Positions 16,983 through 26,075 are shown, counted from the stretch's first letter. The stretch is 64,000 nt of DNA from CAVXNB01 sp963763085 (GCA_963763085.1 CAVXNB010000001.1:744001-808000), one strand, 5' to 3'. Program-made: numbers and translations. Notes: generated by a model not told the origin, from the sequence alone.

Positions 16983-17344
16983 TACGACACTTGCTCGATG
17001 ATCTGGATCAGCTCGTCGGGCCGGTAGCCGAAGTGTCGGGCGAGCTTGACCAGCTCCCGAGCCTTGTCGACAACGGCGCTGCGATGGGGGGCGGCGCCGG
17101 TCACCGTCACACCCCGACCGCGTGAGAACTCGAGCAGCCCCTCGTCGCGGAGGGTGTGGAGGGAACGGAACACCGTGTTGGAGTTCACCCCCAGCACCTT
17201 GGCCATGTCTCGCGCCGGAGGTAGCCGCTCGCCGGGCTTCGCCTCGCCGTCTGCTATTGCACGACGGATCGCAGCAGCCACCTGTTCGTGCACCGGGACG
17301 GGACTGCGGGGGTCGATTGCCGCCGTCGGCGTGGTACTAGACAT
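16982..17344 (-). CDS. Short GntR family regulator
   Basis: A 120-residue protein: a GntR winged helix (VPVHEQVAAAIRRAIADGE, then the recognition helix VLGVNSNTVFRSLHTLRDEG) and a short tail of about 40 residues ending LIQIIEQVS, as in the YtrA-like group. I take ATG 17344; another ATG six codons upstream lies only one base after the GGAGT motif. Its gene is upstream of, and on the same strand as, the phosphatase but separated by the 13-bp repeats. No ABC transporter is adjacent, so the target is unknown. Confidence 0.82.
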   Translation of the reverse strand: MSSTTPTAAIDPRSPVPVHEQVAAAIRRAIADGEAKPGERLPPARDMAKVLGVNSNTVFRSLHTLRDEGLLEFSRGRGVTVTGAAPHRSAVVDKARELVKLARHFGYRPDELIQIIEQVS

Positions 17345-17392
17345 CTTGTGATCATACTCCAAGTCGTAATTAGATGCAGAGGAGCGCCGCTC

Positions 17393-18511
17393 TCAGTTGA
17401 TCGTCGAGTCGATCACTTTCGGGTGCCCGGAGCTCAGAAAGAAGATGCCCGGGTACGGTCTCGTCCAGAAGACCGCGCTCGGGTTGTTGTGCAAGGTCGA
17501 GTGCTCGATGGTAAGCGTGCCCGTGTCGTCGTCACTGACGAAGAAGATGGCACCACCGCCCTCGCGGGCATGATTGCCGCGGATGACCGTGCCCTCGATC
17601 GTGAGCGAGTACTTGTCTCCGTCACAGTAAATGGCGCCGCCGCTGCCGCCACCGGGGGTGCCCGGCGAGGCCGGGTTCGCCCCGTAGCCGATCGCGTCGT
17701 TGTCGGTCATGAGGCTGTCGAGCACCACCCAAGAAACCCCAATGCTGCTGAGCGCGCCCCCGTTGGAGCACTGGCCGCCTCGGAAGGTGTCCTTGGTGAT
17801 GTAGACGGGCTTGTTGCGCCACTGGGCCAGGGCACGGACCGCCGCGCCGCCGAGGTCCGGTCCGACGCGGTAGCAACGGTTGTCGACAAACCGGGAGTTG
17901 ACCACCTTCAGCTGGCCACCCAGGTCGAATATCGCGCCCCCTCCTCCACCTCCGAAGTTGGTTCCCTTTGACTGTTTGACGGTGGAATTGCCGTCCTCGA
18001 AGGTCATGTTCTGCACCACGAGATCCGGCCATTCCTGGTCGTAACAATCCGAGGTCGTCCACTGCTGTCTCTTGTCGCAAGTGTTCATGTAGAGGATCTC
18101 ACGCTTCCCGGCGCCGCTGAGGGTGACCTTCCCACCGCCATCGAGGACGATCTGGTGGCTGGTGTTCACAACCTTGGCCGTGGCACTCATCGTTATGGTC
18201 ACGGGGCTCGGACCGCAGTTGAAGGTAATGACCCCACCGCTGGCGACAGCCTTGACCACTGCGGCGGACGTGCAACTGGCGGGCTTGCCGGTCCCGATGA
18301 CATGGTCCGGGTGACTCGTGCTGACCGCCTCGCCGGCCTGCGGTATGAGCGCATGGCCGGTCGGGTTGCCGAAGTCCGGAAGCGGGCCGGCCGATTGAGG
18401 TACCGAGACCGATGCGCTCGCCACGAGAGGAGCGACGCCTACTGCCGTCAATGCAGCGCCCCCCGCCAGCACTACGAACAACCCGCGCAAACCACGCCTG
18501 CACCGCCTCAC
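17393..18511 (-). CDS. Secreted right-handed beta-helix protein
   Basis: A 372-residue exported protein with an N-terminal hydrophobic signal (LFVVLAGGAALTAVGVAPLVASA). The rest is a series of short beta turns typical of parallel beta-helix proteins of the polymorphic-outer-membrane/CSLREA kind: VVNTSHQIVLDGGGKVTLSG, LVVQNMTFEDGNS, LKVVNSRFVDNRC, LTIEGTVIRGNHA, LTIEHSTLHNN. GG-GGAI/GGAL turns recur five times. Polysaccharide binding or cleavage is common in this fold, but no catalytic set can be pointed to. Starts with GTG. Confidence 0.78.
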   Translation of the reverse strand: MRRCRRGLRGLFVVLAGGAALTAVGVAPLVASASVSVPQSAGPLPDFGNPTGHALIPQAGEAVSTSHPDHVIGTGKPASCTSAAVVKAVASGGVITFNCGPSPVTITMSATAKVVNTSHQIVLDGGGKVTLSGAGKREILYMNTCDKRQQWTTSDCYDQEWPDLVVQNMTFEDGNSTVKQSKGTNFGGGGGGAIFDLGGQLKVVNSRFVDNRCYRVGPDLGGAAVRALAQWRNKPVYITKDTFRGGQCSNGGALSSIGVSWVVLDSLMTDNDAIGYGANPASPGTPGGGSGGAIYCDGDKYSLTIEGTVIRGNHAREGGGAIFFVSDDDTGTLTIEHSTLHNNPSAVFWTRPYPGIFFLSSGHPKVIDSTIN

Positions 18512-18564
18512 ACCTCATGTTACCCCGATGCTCGCTCGCGACCGAAGGACCATCTGGACCGCGG

Positions 18565-18969
18565 CTAGGTCATGGCGAGCGGTGGGAAGGCCTCCCTGTC
18601 CGGGTCTACCCAGTGTCTTCTCGCCGCCTCGCTCGACAAAGTCGACGGAAGGTAGTGACGTTGGAGCAGGTGCTTGTCGAGCAGGCCCGGACTCTCCTCG
18701 ATGAATTCGTCGAAGGTTTCCGCGGCTGAGTGCCGACGGTGTAACGCGACGAGATACAGCCACGAATCGGTCATCGTCTGGTGGTATAGGTCAGGCGTCC
18801 CATGGGCGGCTGCAACGTGGCGGATCGCGTCCTCCATCCACGACTTGGCGGTCTCGAAGTCGCACAAGCCAAGACACCGCCACGCGAGCTCGACGTGTTG
18901 CCGATGACCGAACCCCTGCCTGGCCGCGATGATCTCCTCGAGCAGCCTCCTGGAGATCGGTGCCGTCAT
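18565..18969 (-). CDS. Conserved protein of unknown function, divergent partner of an RHH-like protein
   Basis: A 134-residue soluble, mostly helical protein. Its GHRQHVELAWRCL, FETAKSWMEDAIRHVAAAHG, LYHQTMTDSWLYLV and LLDKHLLQRHYLPSTL segments match a widespread uncharacterised family recognisable by the HREHLxxAW and YHETxT motifs. Its start codon lies inside a nested palindrome shared with the divergent gene at 18984; only 14 bp separate the two start codons. Confidence 0.65.
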   Translation of the reverse strand: MTAPISRRLLEEIIAARQGFGHRQHVELAWRCLGLCDFETAKSWMEDAIRHVAAAHGTPDLYHQTMTDSWLYLVALHRRHSAAETFDEFIEESPGLLDKHLLQRHYLPSTLSSEAARRHWVDPDREAFPPLAMT

Positions 18970-18989
18970 GGTACCATTGTACCATGGTA
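18967..18989. promoter_or_regulatory. Nested palindromes between two divergent start codons
   Basis: CATGGTAC-CATT-GTACCATG (18967-18986) is a perfect inverted repeat with 8-bp arms. Inside it ATGGTACCAT (18968-18977) and TACCATGGTA (18980-18989) are each perfect palindromes. The minus-strand ATG is at 18969 and the plus-strand ATG at 18984, so the site covers both translation starts. Likely an operator, perhaps for the RHH-like protein it precedes, with near-leaderless messages on both sides. Confidence 0.6.
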
Positions 18990-19226
18990 GCGATCGAGCG
19001 AGTCCAAACCGGCGTTCGCATGGAACGACGCTTGATCAAGGTGCTGAAGGGGCTGGCGGAGTATCTCGACCTTTCCTTCGGCGACCTGCTGGAGGGGATC
19101 GCCCTCCACGCCCTCGAGGGGCGACCTCCGTTCAGCGGGTCGACCATGGAGGTGATCGAGAAGCTGAAGAGCGTTTACGGGTTGTCACTCACCGCCGCAG
19201 ACAGTCACCAGCTGGCAGAGGAATGA
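18984..19226 (+). CDS. Small ribbon-helix-helix-like protein
   Basis: An 80-residue protein: MVAIERVQTGVRMERRL then IKVLKGLAEYLDLSFGDLLEGIALHALEG. A short beta strand followed by two helices with a GDLLEG turn is consistent with a ribbon-helix-helix DNA-binding fold. The family is common in actinobacteria and not characterised. I prefer ATG 18984 over an upstream start at 18960, which would cross the palindrome and the divergent gene. It probably binds the palindrome at its own start; this is inferred from position. Confidence 0.62.
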   Translation: MVAIERVQTGVRMERRLIKVLKGLAEYLDLSFGDLLEGIALHALEGRPPFSGSTMEVIEKLKSVYGLSLTAADSHQLAEE

Positions 19227-19233
19227 CCGCCGG

Positions 19234-19968
19234 TCAGCGATAGGGAGTCGGCTGAGGTCTCTCCACGAGAAGCGACTCGGGACTCGGCGGAGGAACCGTC
19301 TGATCGACGACGCGCCCGTCGCGGAGGAACACCACCCGATCGGCCCACGAGGCGAGTTGCGCGTCGTGCGTGACGACGACCGCCGCAACACCACGGTGAC
19401 AGGCAGTAAGAATCATGCGCATGACGGCGTCGCCGTTCGTCGAGTCGAGCGCGCCCGACGGCTCGTCAGCGAGCAACAGGCTCCGCTCCCCCACCACCGC
19501 ACGGGCTATCGCCACCCGCTGGCGTTCGCCGCCCGAGAGCTCGTCGGGATAGTGCTTCGCCCGATCCGCCAGTCCGAGCTCTTCCAGCGCGACCATTCCC
19601 GCCACCTGAGCTTTCTTCGCGGACACTCCGTCGAGTTCGAGGGGCAGCGTGACGTTCTCAACGGCCGTGAGCCCGGCTAACAGGTTGAAGTCCTGGAACA
19701 CGTAGCCGATGGTGCGCCGCCGCAGGCGCGCCTTGTCGTTGCGGGACATCGCCGACAATGGCGCCCCGTCGATCAACACCTCGCCGCTCGTCGGCTCCTC
19801 GAGGCTGCCCGCGATCGTGAGCAACGTCGATTTGCCCGATCCGCTCGGGCCCATGACCGCTACGAGCGAGCCGCGATCGACGGACAGTTCAACGTCTGTG
19901 ATGGCATGCACCTCGGCGGCGGCTTCTCCGTAAGACTTGGAGACGTTGCGCAGCTCGAGATAGCTCAT
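19234..19968 (-). CDS. ABC transporter ATP-binding protein, LolD/MacB type
   Basis: A 244-residue ATPase with Walker A MGPSGSGKSTL, Q-loop FQDFNLLAGLTAVENV (the FNLL motif of the LolD/MacB group), signature LSGGERQRVAIARA, Walker B LLLADEPSGALDS and H-loop VVVTHD. The start ATG overlaps the stop of the PadR gene (ATGA), so both are one operon. An FtsX-like permease normally follows; here the gene ends at 19234, seven bp from the oppositely oriented RHH-like gene, and no permease is present in the window. Confidence 0.9.
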   Translation of the reverse strand: MSYLELRNVSKSYGEAAAEVHAITDVELSVDRGSLVAVMGPSGSGKSTLLTIAGSLEEPTSGEVLIDGAPLSAMSRNDKARLRRRTIGYVFQDFNLLAGLTAVENVTLPLELDGVSAKKAQVAGMVALEELGLADRAKHYPDELSGGERQRVAIARAVVGERSLLLADEPSGALDSTNGDAVMRMILTACHRGVAAVVVTHDAQLASWADRVVFLRDGRVVDQTVPPPSPESLLVERPQPTPYR

Positions 19969-20540
19969 TTCCGCGTGACCAGCCTCCGCCGCAGCACCGG
20001 CCCGGACCTGAAGACGGGAGGCTCGACCGCGGCGCGCTTCAATCTTCCGTCGGCCGTATCGAGCCACCGAACGACGGAATCCAAACGGAACAGCTCCGCG
20101 TCAACGACGAGAGCAAAGGAGAGGTCGAACTCCGCCTCGTCCTCCTTCAAGCGTGTCCATTGCTGCATGAGCTCGACAAGGTAGCGCCGATGGACCTGGA
20201 TCACGTCGTGGACGGACACACCCGGTACTCGCACCGCCGACAGGATCTTGATGACGAGCTCGTCACGAGGCGGCGAAGTCATGTCCGGCGGGGTGCTCAA
20301 CCAGAAGTTGAGCTCCTTCTCGCCGCTCTCGGTGATCCTAAATCCCTTCTGCGGACCGGCCTCCTCGGTGTCGTCGGACTCGACGAAGCCGTCGCGCTCG
20401 AGCCGCTGCAGGGTTGTGTAGACCTGACCCACATTGAGGGGCCAGACCTCGCCGGTGCTCACCTCGAATTCCTGTCGAAGCTGTAGGCCGTATTTCGGCC
20501 CCTCGCTCAACAGCGCGAGCAACGCGTGACGAACGCTCAC
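19965..20540 (-). CDS. PadR family transcriptional regulator
   Basis: A 191-residue protein with a PadR winged helix (LLALLSEGPKYGLQLRQEFE, then NVGQVYTTLQRLERDGFV) and the C-terminal helical dimerisation region. It starts with GTG. It is the first gene of an operon with the LolD-type ATPase, and its promoter carries an inverted repeat across the -10 (see 20577-20614), so autoregulation is probable. Family members often respond to antibiotics or phenolics. Confidence 0.9.
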   Translation of the reverse strand: MSVRHALLALLSEGPKYGLQLRQEFEVSTGEVWPLNVGQVYTTLQRLERDGFVESDDTEEAGPQKGFRITESGEKELNFWLSTPPDMTSPPRDELVIKILSAVRVPGVSVHDVIQVHRRYLVELMQQWTRLKEDEAEFDLSFALVVDAELFRLDSVVRWLDTADGRLKRAAVEPPVFRSGPVLRRRLVTRK

Positions 20541-20576
20541 GACGTCAGTGCTCGCCGTTGACCCAGCTGACGTAAC

Positions 20577-20614
20577 ATACGGCGTATACTACGAGCTTGA
20601 CAGACGTCAGTCAA
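20577..20614 (-). promoter_or_regulatory. padR promoter with operator-like repeat
   Basis: On the minus strand TTGACT (rc of 20609-20614), exactly 17 bp, TAGTAT (rc of 20586-20591), giving a start site about 39 nt before the GTG. ATAC-GGC-GTAT (20577-20587) is an inverted repeat overlapping the -10. GACGTCAGT occurs twice, at 20541-20549 and 20603-20611, bracketing the promoter. Confidence 0.6.
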
Positions 20615-20723
20615 GGTACCGGCTGGCCGATCGGTCGTGTCGACGACCGGCAGGTGGCACAAGCCCTCGATTCCCGCCACCGCGCGTCAACGAAACCGGT
20701 GCCAAGCGGCCTTTAATAGGTCG

Positions 20724-21251
20724 ATGAGGGTGGATTCCGAGCCGACGCCCGGCCGTGATGACGAGGAGACGTTCGACGCCTTCTTCGCCCGCATGCTCCC
20801 CCGGACGATCCGCGTCGCCCGCCGTCTCACCGGAAACCCGTGGACGGCCGAAGATGTCGCCGTGGAAGCGCTCGCACGGGCGCATGCGCGTTGGGCCAGA
20901 GTCGCGCCGCTTCCGTGGAGGGACGCCTGGGTGCTGAAGGTCGCCTCGCGAGAGTCGCTCCGCCACCTTCCCCGCAGCCAGCCGGCGCCGGCACCGGTGG
21001 AGAGCCGAGACGACTCCGACGACATCGTGCTGAGGGCCGCCCTCGTCGCGGCGTTGACGCGCCTGCCGCGCCGCCAACGAGAGACCATCGTCCTCCGCTA
21101 CCTCTGCGACCTCCCCGAAGCAGACGTCGCGATGGCGCTCGGGGTGTCGGCCGGCACTGTCAAGACCCATCTGCACCGGGCGATTGCTTCACTTCGCGCC
21201 AACATCGGCATCGACTTCGAGGAGGGCTACGCCCATGAGCTCCACGCCTGA
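20724..21251 (+). CDS. Extracytoplasmic-type RNA polymerase sigma factor
   Basis: A 175-residue sigma-70 family protein. Region 2 is TFDAFFARMLPRTIRVARRL to EDVAVEALARAHARW, and region 4 is LPRRQRETIVLRYLCDLPEADVA with the recognition helix LGVSAGTVKTHLHRAIASL. It directs RNA polymerase to an unknown promoter set. A start at 20637 is possible, but the conserved part begins after ATG 20724. Its stop overlaps the start of the serpin gene by 17 bp, an arrangement usually kept for a cognate anti-sigma factor. Confidence 0.88.
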   Translation: MRVDSEPTPGRDDEETFDAFFARMLPRTIRVARRLTGNPWTAEDVAVEALARAHARWARVAPLPWRDAWVLKVASRESLRHLPRSQPAPAPVESRDDSDDIVLRAALVAALTRLPRRQRETIVLRYLCDLPEADVAMALGVSAGTVKTHLHRAIASLRANIGIDFEEGYAHELHA

Positions 21252-22707
21252 ACCCGACGGTCGTCGGTACGAGCCGACGCACCCCGACGAGCTTCTCGCC
21301 CGGGCCAAGCGTCGCAGCCTTGCCTTGCGCCGCCACCGCCTCCTCGGCGCCGGCGGTTCTCTTGCAGTCGTCCTGGCCTTGGTGCTCGGCAGCGTCCTCA
21401 TCCCGGGAAGCGGCGCACCCGGGAGCCGCCTTCCGGGCAAGACCTACTCCGCGGACCACCGGCCGGGCCAGATCTACGTCGCGGAGCGCATCGGTTCTGC
21501 CTACGAGCTGACGGCGAACGAGGCTCCGGCGACAACGGCACCCCCGATAGTGGTGAGGCGTGTGGGGAGCGCCGAGGTGAGTTTCTCGCTCGATCTGCTC
21601 AAGCAGTTGGCCGGCCCAGCTGCGTCGGACAACGTGCTCGTCTCGCCGTCCAGCCTCTCGACGGCCCTCGCGATGCTCGAGCTCGGCGCATCCGGTTCCA
21701 CCGAGCGGGGAATCGCCGCGGCGCTTCGTAGCGAGGGGCTCTCCGCCACTGCGCAGGCGGCCGGATGGCGAGGGCTCGCAGCGCTCCTCGCGAGCGAGAC
21801 CTCCCCCGTCGGCGCCGATGCGGCAAGGCTCCCCGAGCTCGACGTCGCCAACGCAGTCTGGATCCAGCAGAACCTCGATGTCCGGGCGGCCTTCGTTCGC
21901 GCCCTGTCGAGCGAATTCCGGACCGGAACGTGGCGTGTCAATTTCGCGGACGACCTCCCGGGAGCGGTGGCGGCCATCAACCAGTGGACGAGTCAGAACA
22001 CCAAGGGCCTGATCAAGCAGCTCTTCAGCCCGGGAACCCTCGACAAGACCACGGAGCTGGTGCTTGCGAACGCCGTCTTCTTCCACGCCGACTGGGCGCA
22101 TCGGTTTCGCGGGGCGACCGGCCCGGAGCCGTTTCAGCTCGCAACGGGCGGGACCGAGAGCGTTCCTTTCATGAGCTCGACGCCGGCGCACCCCCTGTCG
22201 GTGCCCTTCTCGTCCACCGAGCGGTACGTCGCGGTGCAGCTTCCTTACGCGGGACACAAGCTGAGCGCCCTCGTCGTCATGCCGACCCGCTCCTCGCTTG
22301 CGAGCTTCGTCTCGTCGCTCACCCCGGGATCGCTGGGTCGACTGGTGCGAGCGATGCCGGTGCAGAGCCTCGCACTCTCCATGCCCACCTTCACCCTCCG
22401 TGCGGACAACCAACTGAACCAGGTGCTGTCGTCCATGGGGATGTCCCAGGCCTTCGGAATCGGGGCCGACTTCGGCGGCATCGCAGCGAACCAATCGCTG
22501 TATGTGAAGGCGGTCGAACAGCACGCCTATTTGCAAGTCACCCCCAGGGGCACGACCGCGGCGGCTGCGACGGGAATCGGCGTCGTCTCGTCGGCGTATG
22601 AGTTGCCGAAGTTCGTGCACATCAATCGCCCCTTCTTGTTCCTCGTCCGGGACAACTCCAGCGGCGCCATCCTGTTCGAGTCGATGGTGGAGAACCCGGC
22701 GTCGTGA
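21235..22707 (+). CDS. Membrane-anchored serpin, coupled to the sigma factor
   Basis: A 490-residue protein starting at ATG 21235 behind GAGGAGG. Residues 1-35 are charged and cytoplasmic-looking, about 36-57 are one membrane helix, and the rest is a full serpin: NVLVSPSSLSTALAMLELGA (133 on), INQWTSQNTKGLIKQLF, LANAVFFHADWAHRF, LPYAGHKLSALVVMP, the hinge GTTAAAAT (439-446) and the C-terminal HINRPFLFLV. The alanine-rich hinge predicts an inhibitory serpin. Counting from the hinge puts P1-P1' at about Ser453-Ala454. The serpin domain would sit outside the membrane, and its tail could touch the sigma factor encoded just upstream. Serpins are rare in bacteria. Confidence 0.92.
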   Translation: MSSTPEPDGRRYEPTHPDELLARAKRRSLALRRHRLLGAGGSLAVVLALVLGSVLIPGSGAPGSRLPGKTYSADHRPGQIYVAERIGSAYELTANEAPATTAPPIVVRRVGSAEVSFSLDLLKQLAGPAASDNVLVSPSSLSTALAMLELGASGSTERGIAAALRSEGLSATAQAAGWRGLAALLASETSPVGADAARLPELDVANAVWIQQNLDVRAAFVRALSSEFRTGTWRVNFADDLPGAVAAINQWTSQNTKGLIKQLFSPGTLDKTTELVLANAVFFHADWAHRFRGATGPEPFQLATGGTESVPFMSSTPAHPLSVPFSSTERYVAVQLPYAGHKLSALVVMPTRSSLASFVSSLTPGSLGRLVRAMPVQSLALSMPTFTLRADNQLNQVLSSMGMSQAFGIGADFGGIAANQSLYVKAVEQHAYLQVTPRGTTAAAATGIGVVSSAYELPKFVHINRPFLFLVRDNSSGAILFESMVENPAS

Positions 22708-22859
22708 GCCGCGCCGCTCGGCCCACGCGCGACGGCTGAGCTCGCCGAAGGCCCTTGCGCCAGCGCCCGGCAGTTGCCATCGTGTTGGGTAGCGAGTCGA
22801 GTTGGTGGCGCGCCGGCGCCTTCGCCGGGCTTGGGGCCATTGTGATCGGGGGCAGCGGG

Positions 22860-25800
22860 ATGGGGGGCAGAATGCCGGTCGTCCACAAGCACGTTTCCCG
22901 GAGGGCCGCCATCGTCGCCAGCACATTGTCGCTGGTGGTGGCGGGCACAGTGGCGCTGGTCGCGGGTGCGCCCGCCGGCGCCTCCTCCCCTGCTTCGACC
23001 GCACACCGGTCGGTGCCCTCCCCGGGCGTCCTCATCGGCGCGATCACGGGACGGGTGACGGACTCCTTCGGGCAAGGTGTGCAGGGAATCTGCGTCGCCG
23101 CCGTGAATCGGGGCGCAGTCGACGGCGCCGCCGTCACGGCCGCGACCGGTGCCTACCTCATCGGCGCCGTGCCGCGCGGCCGGTACCGTCTCCGCTTCAC
23201 TTCATGCGCCTCGTCGGCTCGCCACGAAACGACGACGTACCCGAGCACGACCTCAAACGCGCCCGACCGCGAGATAGCCGTCGCCGCCGGCCGCCTGGCC
23301 GATGCCGGTGACGTCGTGCTGCCCCGAGCGAACCGGGAGGCATCGATCCGTGAGGACACCCGGGCGCGCCCGGGGCGCCGCCGCCCCGCGATCTCTGCCG
23401 CGCCCACCGGCAGCGTGTCGGGAAAGGTGACGAACCTGGCGGACCAAGGCCTGTCGGGAATCTGCGTCTTCGTGGTACGCCGTCAGCCCGACCGTCGGAA
23501 GCAGCTTTGCCTCGACAGTCACCGGAGGCTCGTACACGGCACTCGGTTTGCCGGCCGGCACATACGACTTGGAGTTCTTGACCGGGTGTGGGAATTCGAG
23601 CAATTTGCTGGGCCAGTGGTACAAGGGGCAGCCATCCCAGACGACGGCGACGCCGATCAAGGTGACGGCCGGCGCGACCAGGACCGGGGTCGACGCCACG
23701 ATGATCCCCGGAGCGACCATCACCGGCAGGGTCACGAACGCGTCCGGCAAGGCTTTTGGGGGGGTGTTCGTGGAGGCTGAGGGCACCAAGGTCGGTTTCG
23801 GGTCCGCGTCGACCTCGGCCGACGGCAGGTACACGATCACCGGTCTCGCCGCCGACACATACAAGGTCGGCTTCTCCTCGACCACCGGCAACTACCTTCC
23901 CCAGTGGTACAAAGGCCAGCCGACCGAATCGACGGCCACGCCGCTGACCGTGTCGCAGGGCGCGACCGACACGGGCATCAACGCCAGAATGCTTCTCGCC
24001 GGCAGGGTGACCGGAAGGGTCACGAGCACAAAAGGCGCCGGCCTGGCGGGGATCTGTGTCGCGGTCACCGAGGTCGGTGAGGGCGCGCCGCCATTCGCCA
24101 CCGAAGCGGTCAGCAAGGCCGGCGGCTCGTACTCGGTCTCCATGCTGCCGACGGGTGTCTACGCAGTGGGATTCTCGAACTGTTCCAGCGAGACCACGAA
24201 CTATGCCCCGATGTGGTCCGGGGGCTCGTCGACATATAGCTCGGCCAAGGGTGTGCGGGTGAGAGGGGGGAAGACGACCTCGGGCGTCGACGCCAGGTTG
24301 CCCGTCGGAGGTGCTATCTCAGGGCGACTGTCGAACACGAGCGGGAGGCCTCTCGGCGGTATCTGCGTCGGTGCCAACAGCCAGGACGGATCCTCGGGGG
24401 AAGCGACGACGTCGAAGAACGGCTCCTATTCCGTGCTCAGCTTGCCGACCGGCGCCTACACGGTCAGCTTCTGCGGCAACTCCGCCGGTTACATCGAGGG
24501 GTCGTTCCAGAATGATCTGGCGAACCCGGTGTCGGTGACGGTCGGCAAGACGACGGCACAGGTGAACGCGACCCTCGTCCTCGGGGGGAAGATCGCGGGC
24601 CATGTCACGAACGCCTCCGGCAAGAGTCTCTCGGGGATCTGCGTGGATGCGACCGGCGCGAGCGGGGGGTCGACCGCCGGGTCGGCCACGACGTCGAGGA
24701 ACGGCGACTTCACCATCTTCGGACTGACGGCCGGGAAATACGGCGTCGACTACTTCAGCGGATGTGGCAACTCGGGTGGTTATGCAACCGAGTGGTACAA
24801 GAACAAGTCCAGTTTCGCCTCTGAGACCGCGGTCAACGTGACCGACGGACGGACGACCAAGCACATCAACGCCAGCATGCATCTCGGTGGCACGATCACC
24901 GGGACGGTCACCGGCTCGGGCACGACCCCGCTCGCCGGCGTCTGCGTGACGGTCGTCAACAGGAGCTCGAACGGCGGCGGTGGCTCGGCGACGACGGCTG
25001 GAGGCGGCACGTACTCGGTGACCGGGCTGTCCACCGGGACCTACAACGTCGATTTCACGCCGGATTGCGGGGTCAGCGGGAATTTCAGCGCAGAGTGGTA
25101 CAAGCAGAAGCCGTCCCAGGCGAGCGCCACGACCGTCAGAGTGACGGCTGGAAGGACCACGTCTGGCATCGACGGCAAGTTGTCCGCCGGCGGCACTATC
25201 AGCGGCAAGGTGACCAACTCGAAGAACCAGCCCTTGTCGGCGATCTGCGTCTCGGTCACCGGGCCGAACGCGTTCGGCGAGGCGTCCACGGGCGAGGGGG
25301 GCAGCTACAGCGTCGAGGATCTCGGCACCGGAAAATACACGGTCTTGTTCTCGACCGGTTGCGGGAATGCGAGCAATCTCGTCATCCAGTGGTTCAAGGG
25401 CAAGGCGACGAGCACGACGGCGACAGCCGTCAGCGTGGCCGCGGGAAAGACAACCCCGGGCATCAACGCCAAGATGGTGCCCGGCGGCACCATCTCCGGG
25501 ACCGTCAGGAACGCGGCGGGGCCGCTGCTCGGTGTCTGCGTATCAGTCGAGAGCAGCCTCCACTCGGGCTCCGCGATCACCTCCATCACGGGTAGCTTCG
25601 CCATCGCCGGCCTGAGCTCCGGAAAATACTCCGTCGGCGTTGCGACGAACGAGTGCAGTGACGTGAATCTCGGGAGCTACGTCACCCAGCTGGACGCAAG
25701 GCAGGTCAGCGTCAGGACCGGCAAGACCACGTCCGGCGTCAAGATCACGATGTCCCCCGACGGTGAGATCTCAGGGGTGGTCAGCGCCTCCAAAGGCGGG

Positions 25801-26064
25801 GCGAAGTTGTCCGGCATCTGCGTGGAGGCTTCCAGCACCTCGGCCCCAGGTCCCTACGAGGTCGCGATCACGACAAATGGCGCCTACAAGATGGTCCAGC
25901 TGATGCCCGGGCCATACACGGTCGAGTTCGTCGCCGGTTGCGGGAGCACCCGCCCGTTCGCTTCACAGTGGTACGACGGCAAGCACTCCCAGTCGGCCGC
26001 GACCCTCGTCCGGGTGACCGCCGACAAGGACGCCGGCGGCATCAACGCCAGGTTGAGAACGTAA
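22860..26064 (+). pseudogene. Secreted protein of about ten carboxypeptidase-regulatory-like repeats, one frameshift
   Basis: From ATG 22860 a signal peptide (IVASTLSLVVAGTVALVAGA) is followed by about ten repeats of roughly 95 residues. Each runs GxIxGxVTN, LxGICV, GSYSVxGL, TGTYxVxF, CGN, QWYKGK, TAGxTTxGINA. The fold should be tandem beta-sandwich domains of the carboxypeptidase-regulatory-like/SpaA kind, exposed on or released from the surface. The second repeat changes frame: GLSGICVFV is in one frame and YAVSPTVGSSFASTVTGG in the next, with one extra base near 23475. Total length minus one base gives 1067 residues. From 23548 the frame is open to the stop. No sorting signal is visible. 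The paired Cys in each repeat could form disulfides. Confidence 0.85.
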
Positions 26065-26075
26065 GGAGCTTCACT

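Noticed and set aside
22860..26064. The repeat-protein frameshift as programmed frameshifting
   Set aside because: No slippery heptamer or following structure at about 23475, and similar single-base indels occur in other unrelated genes.
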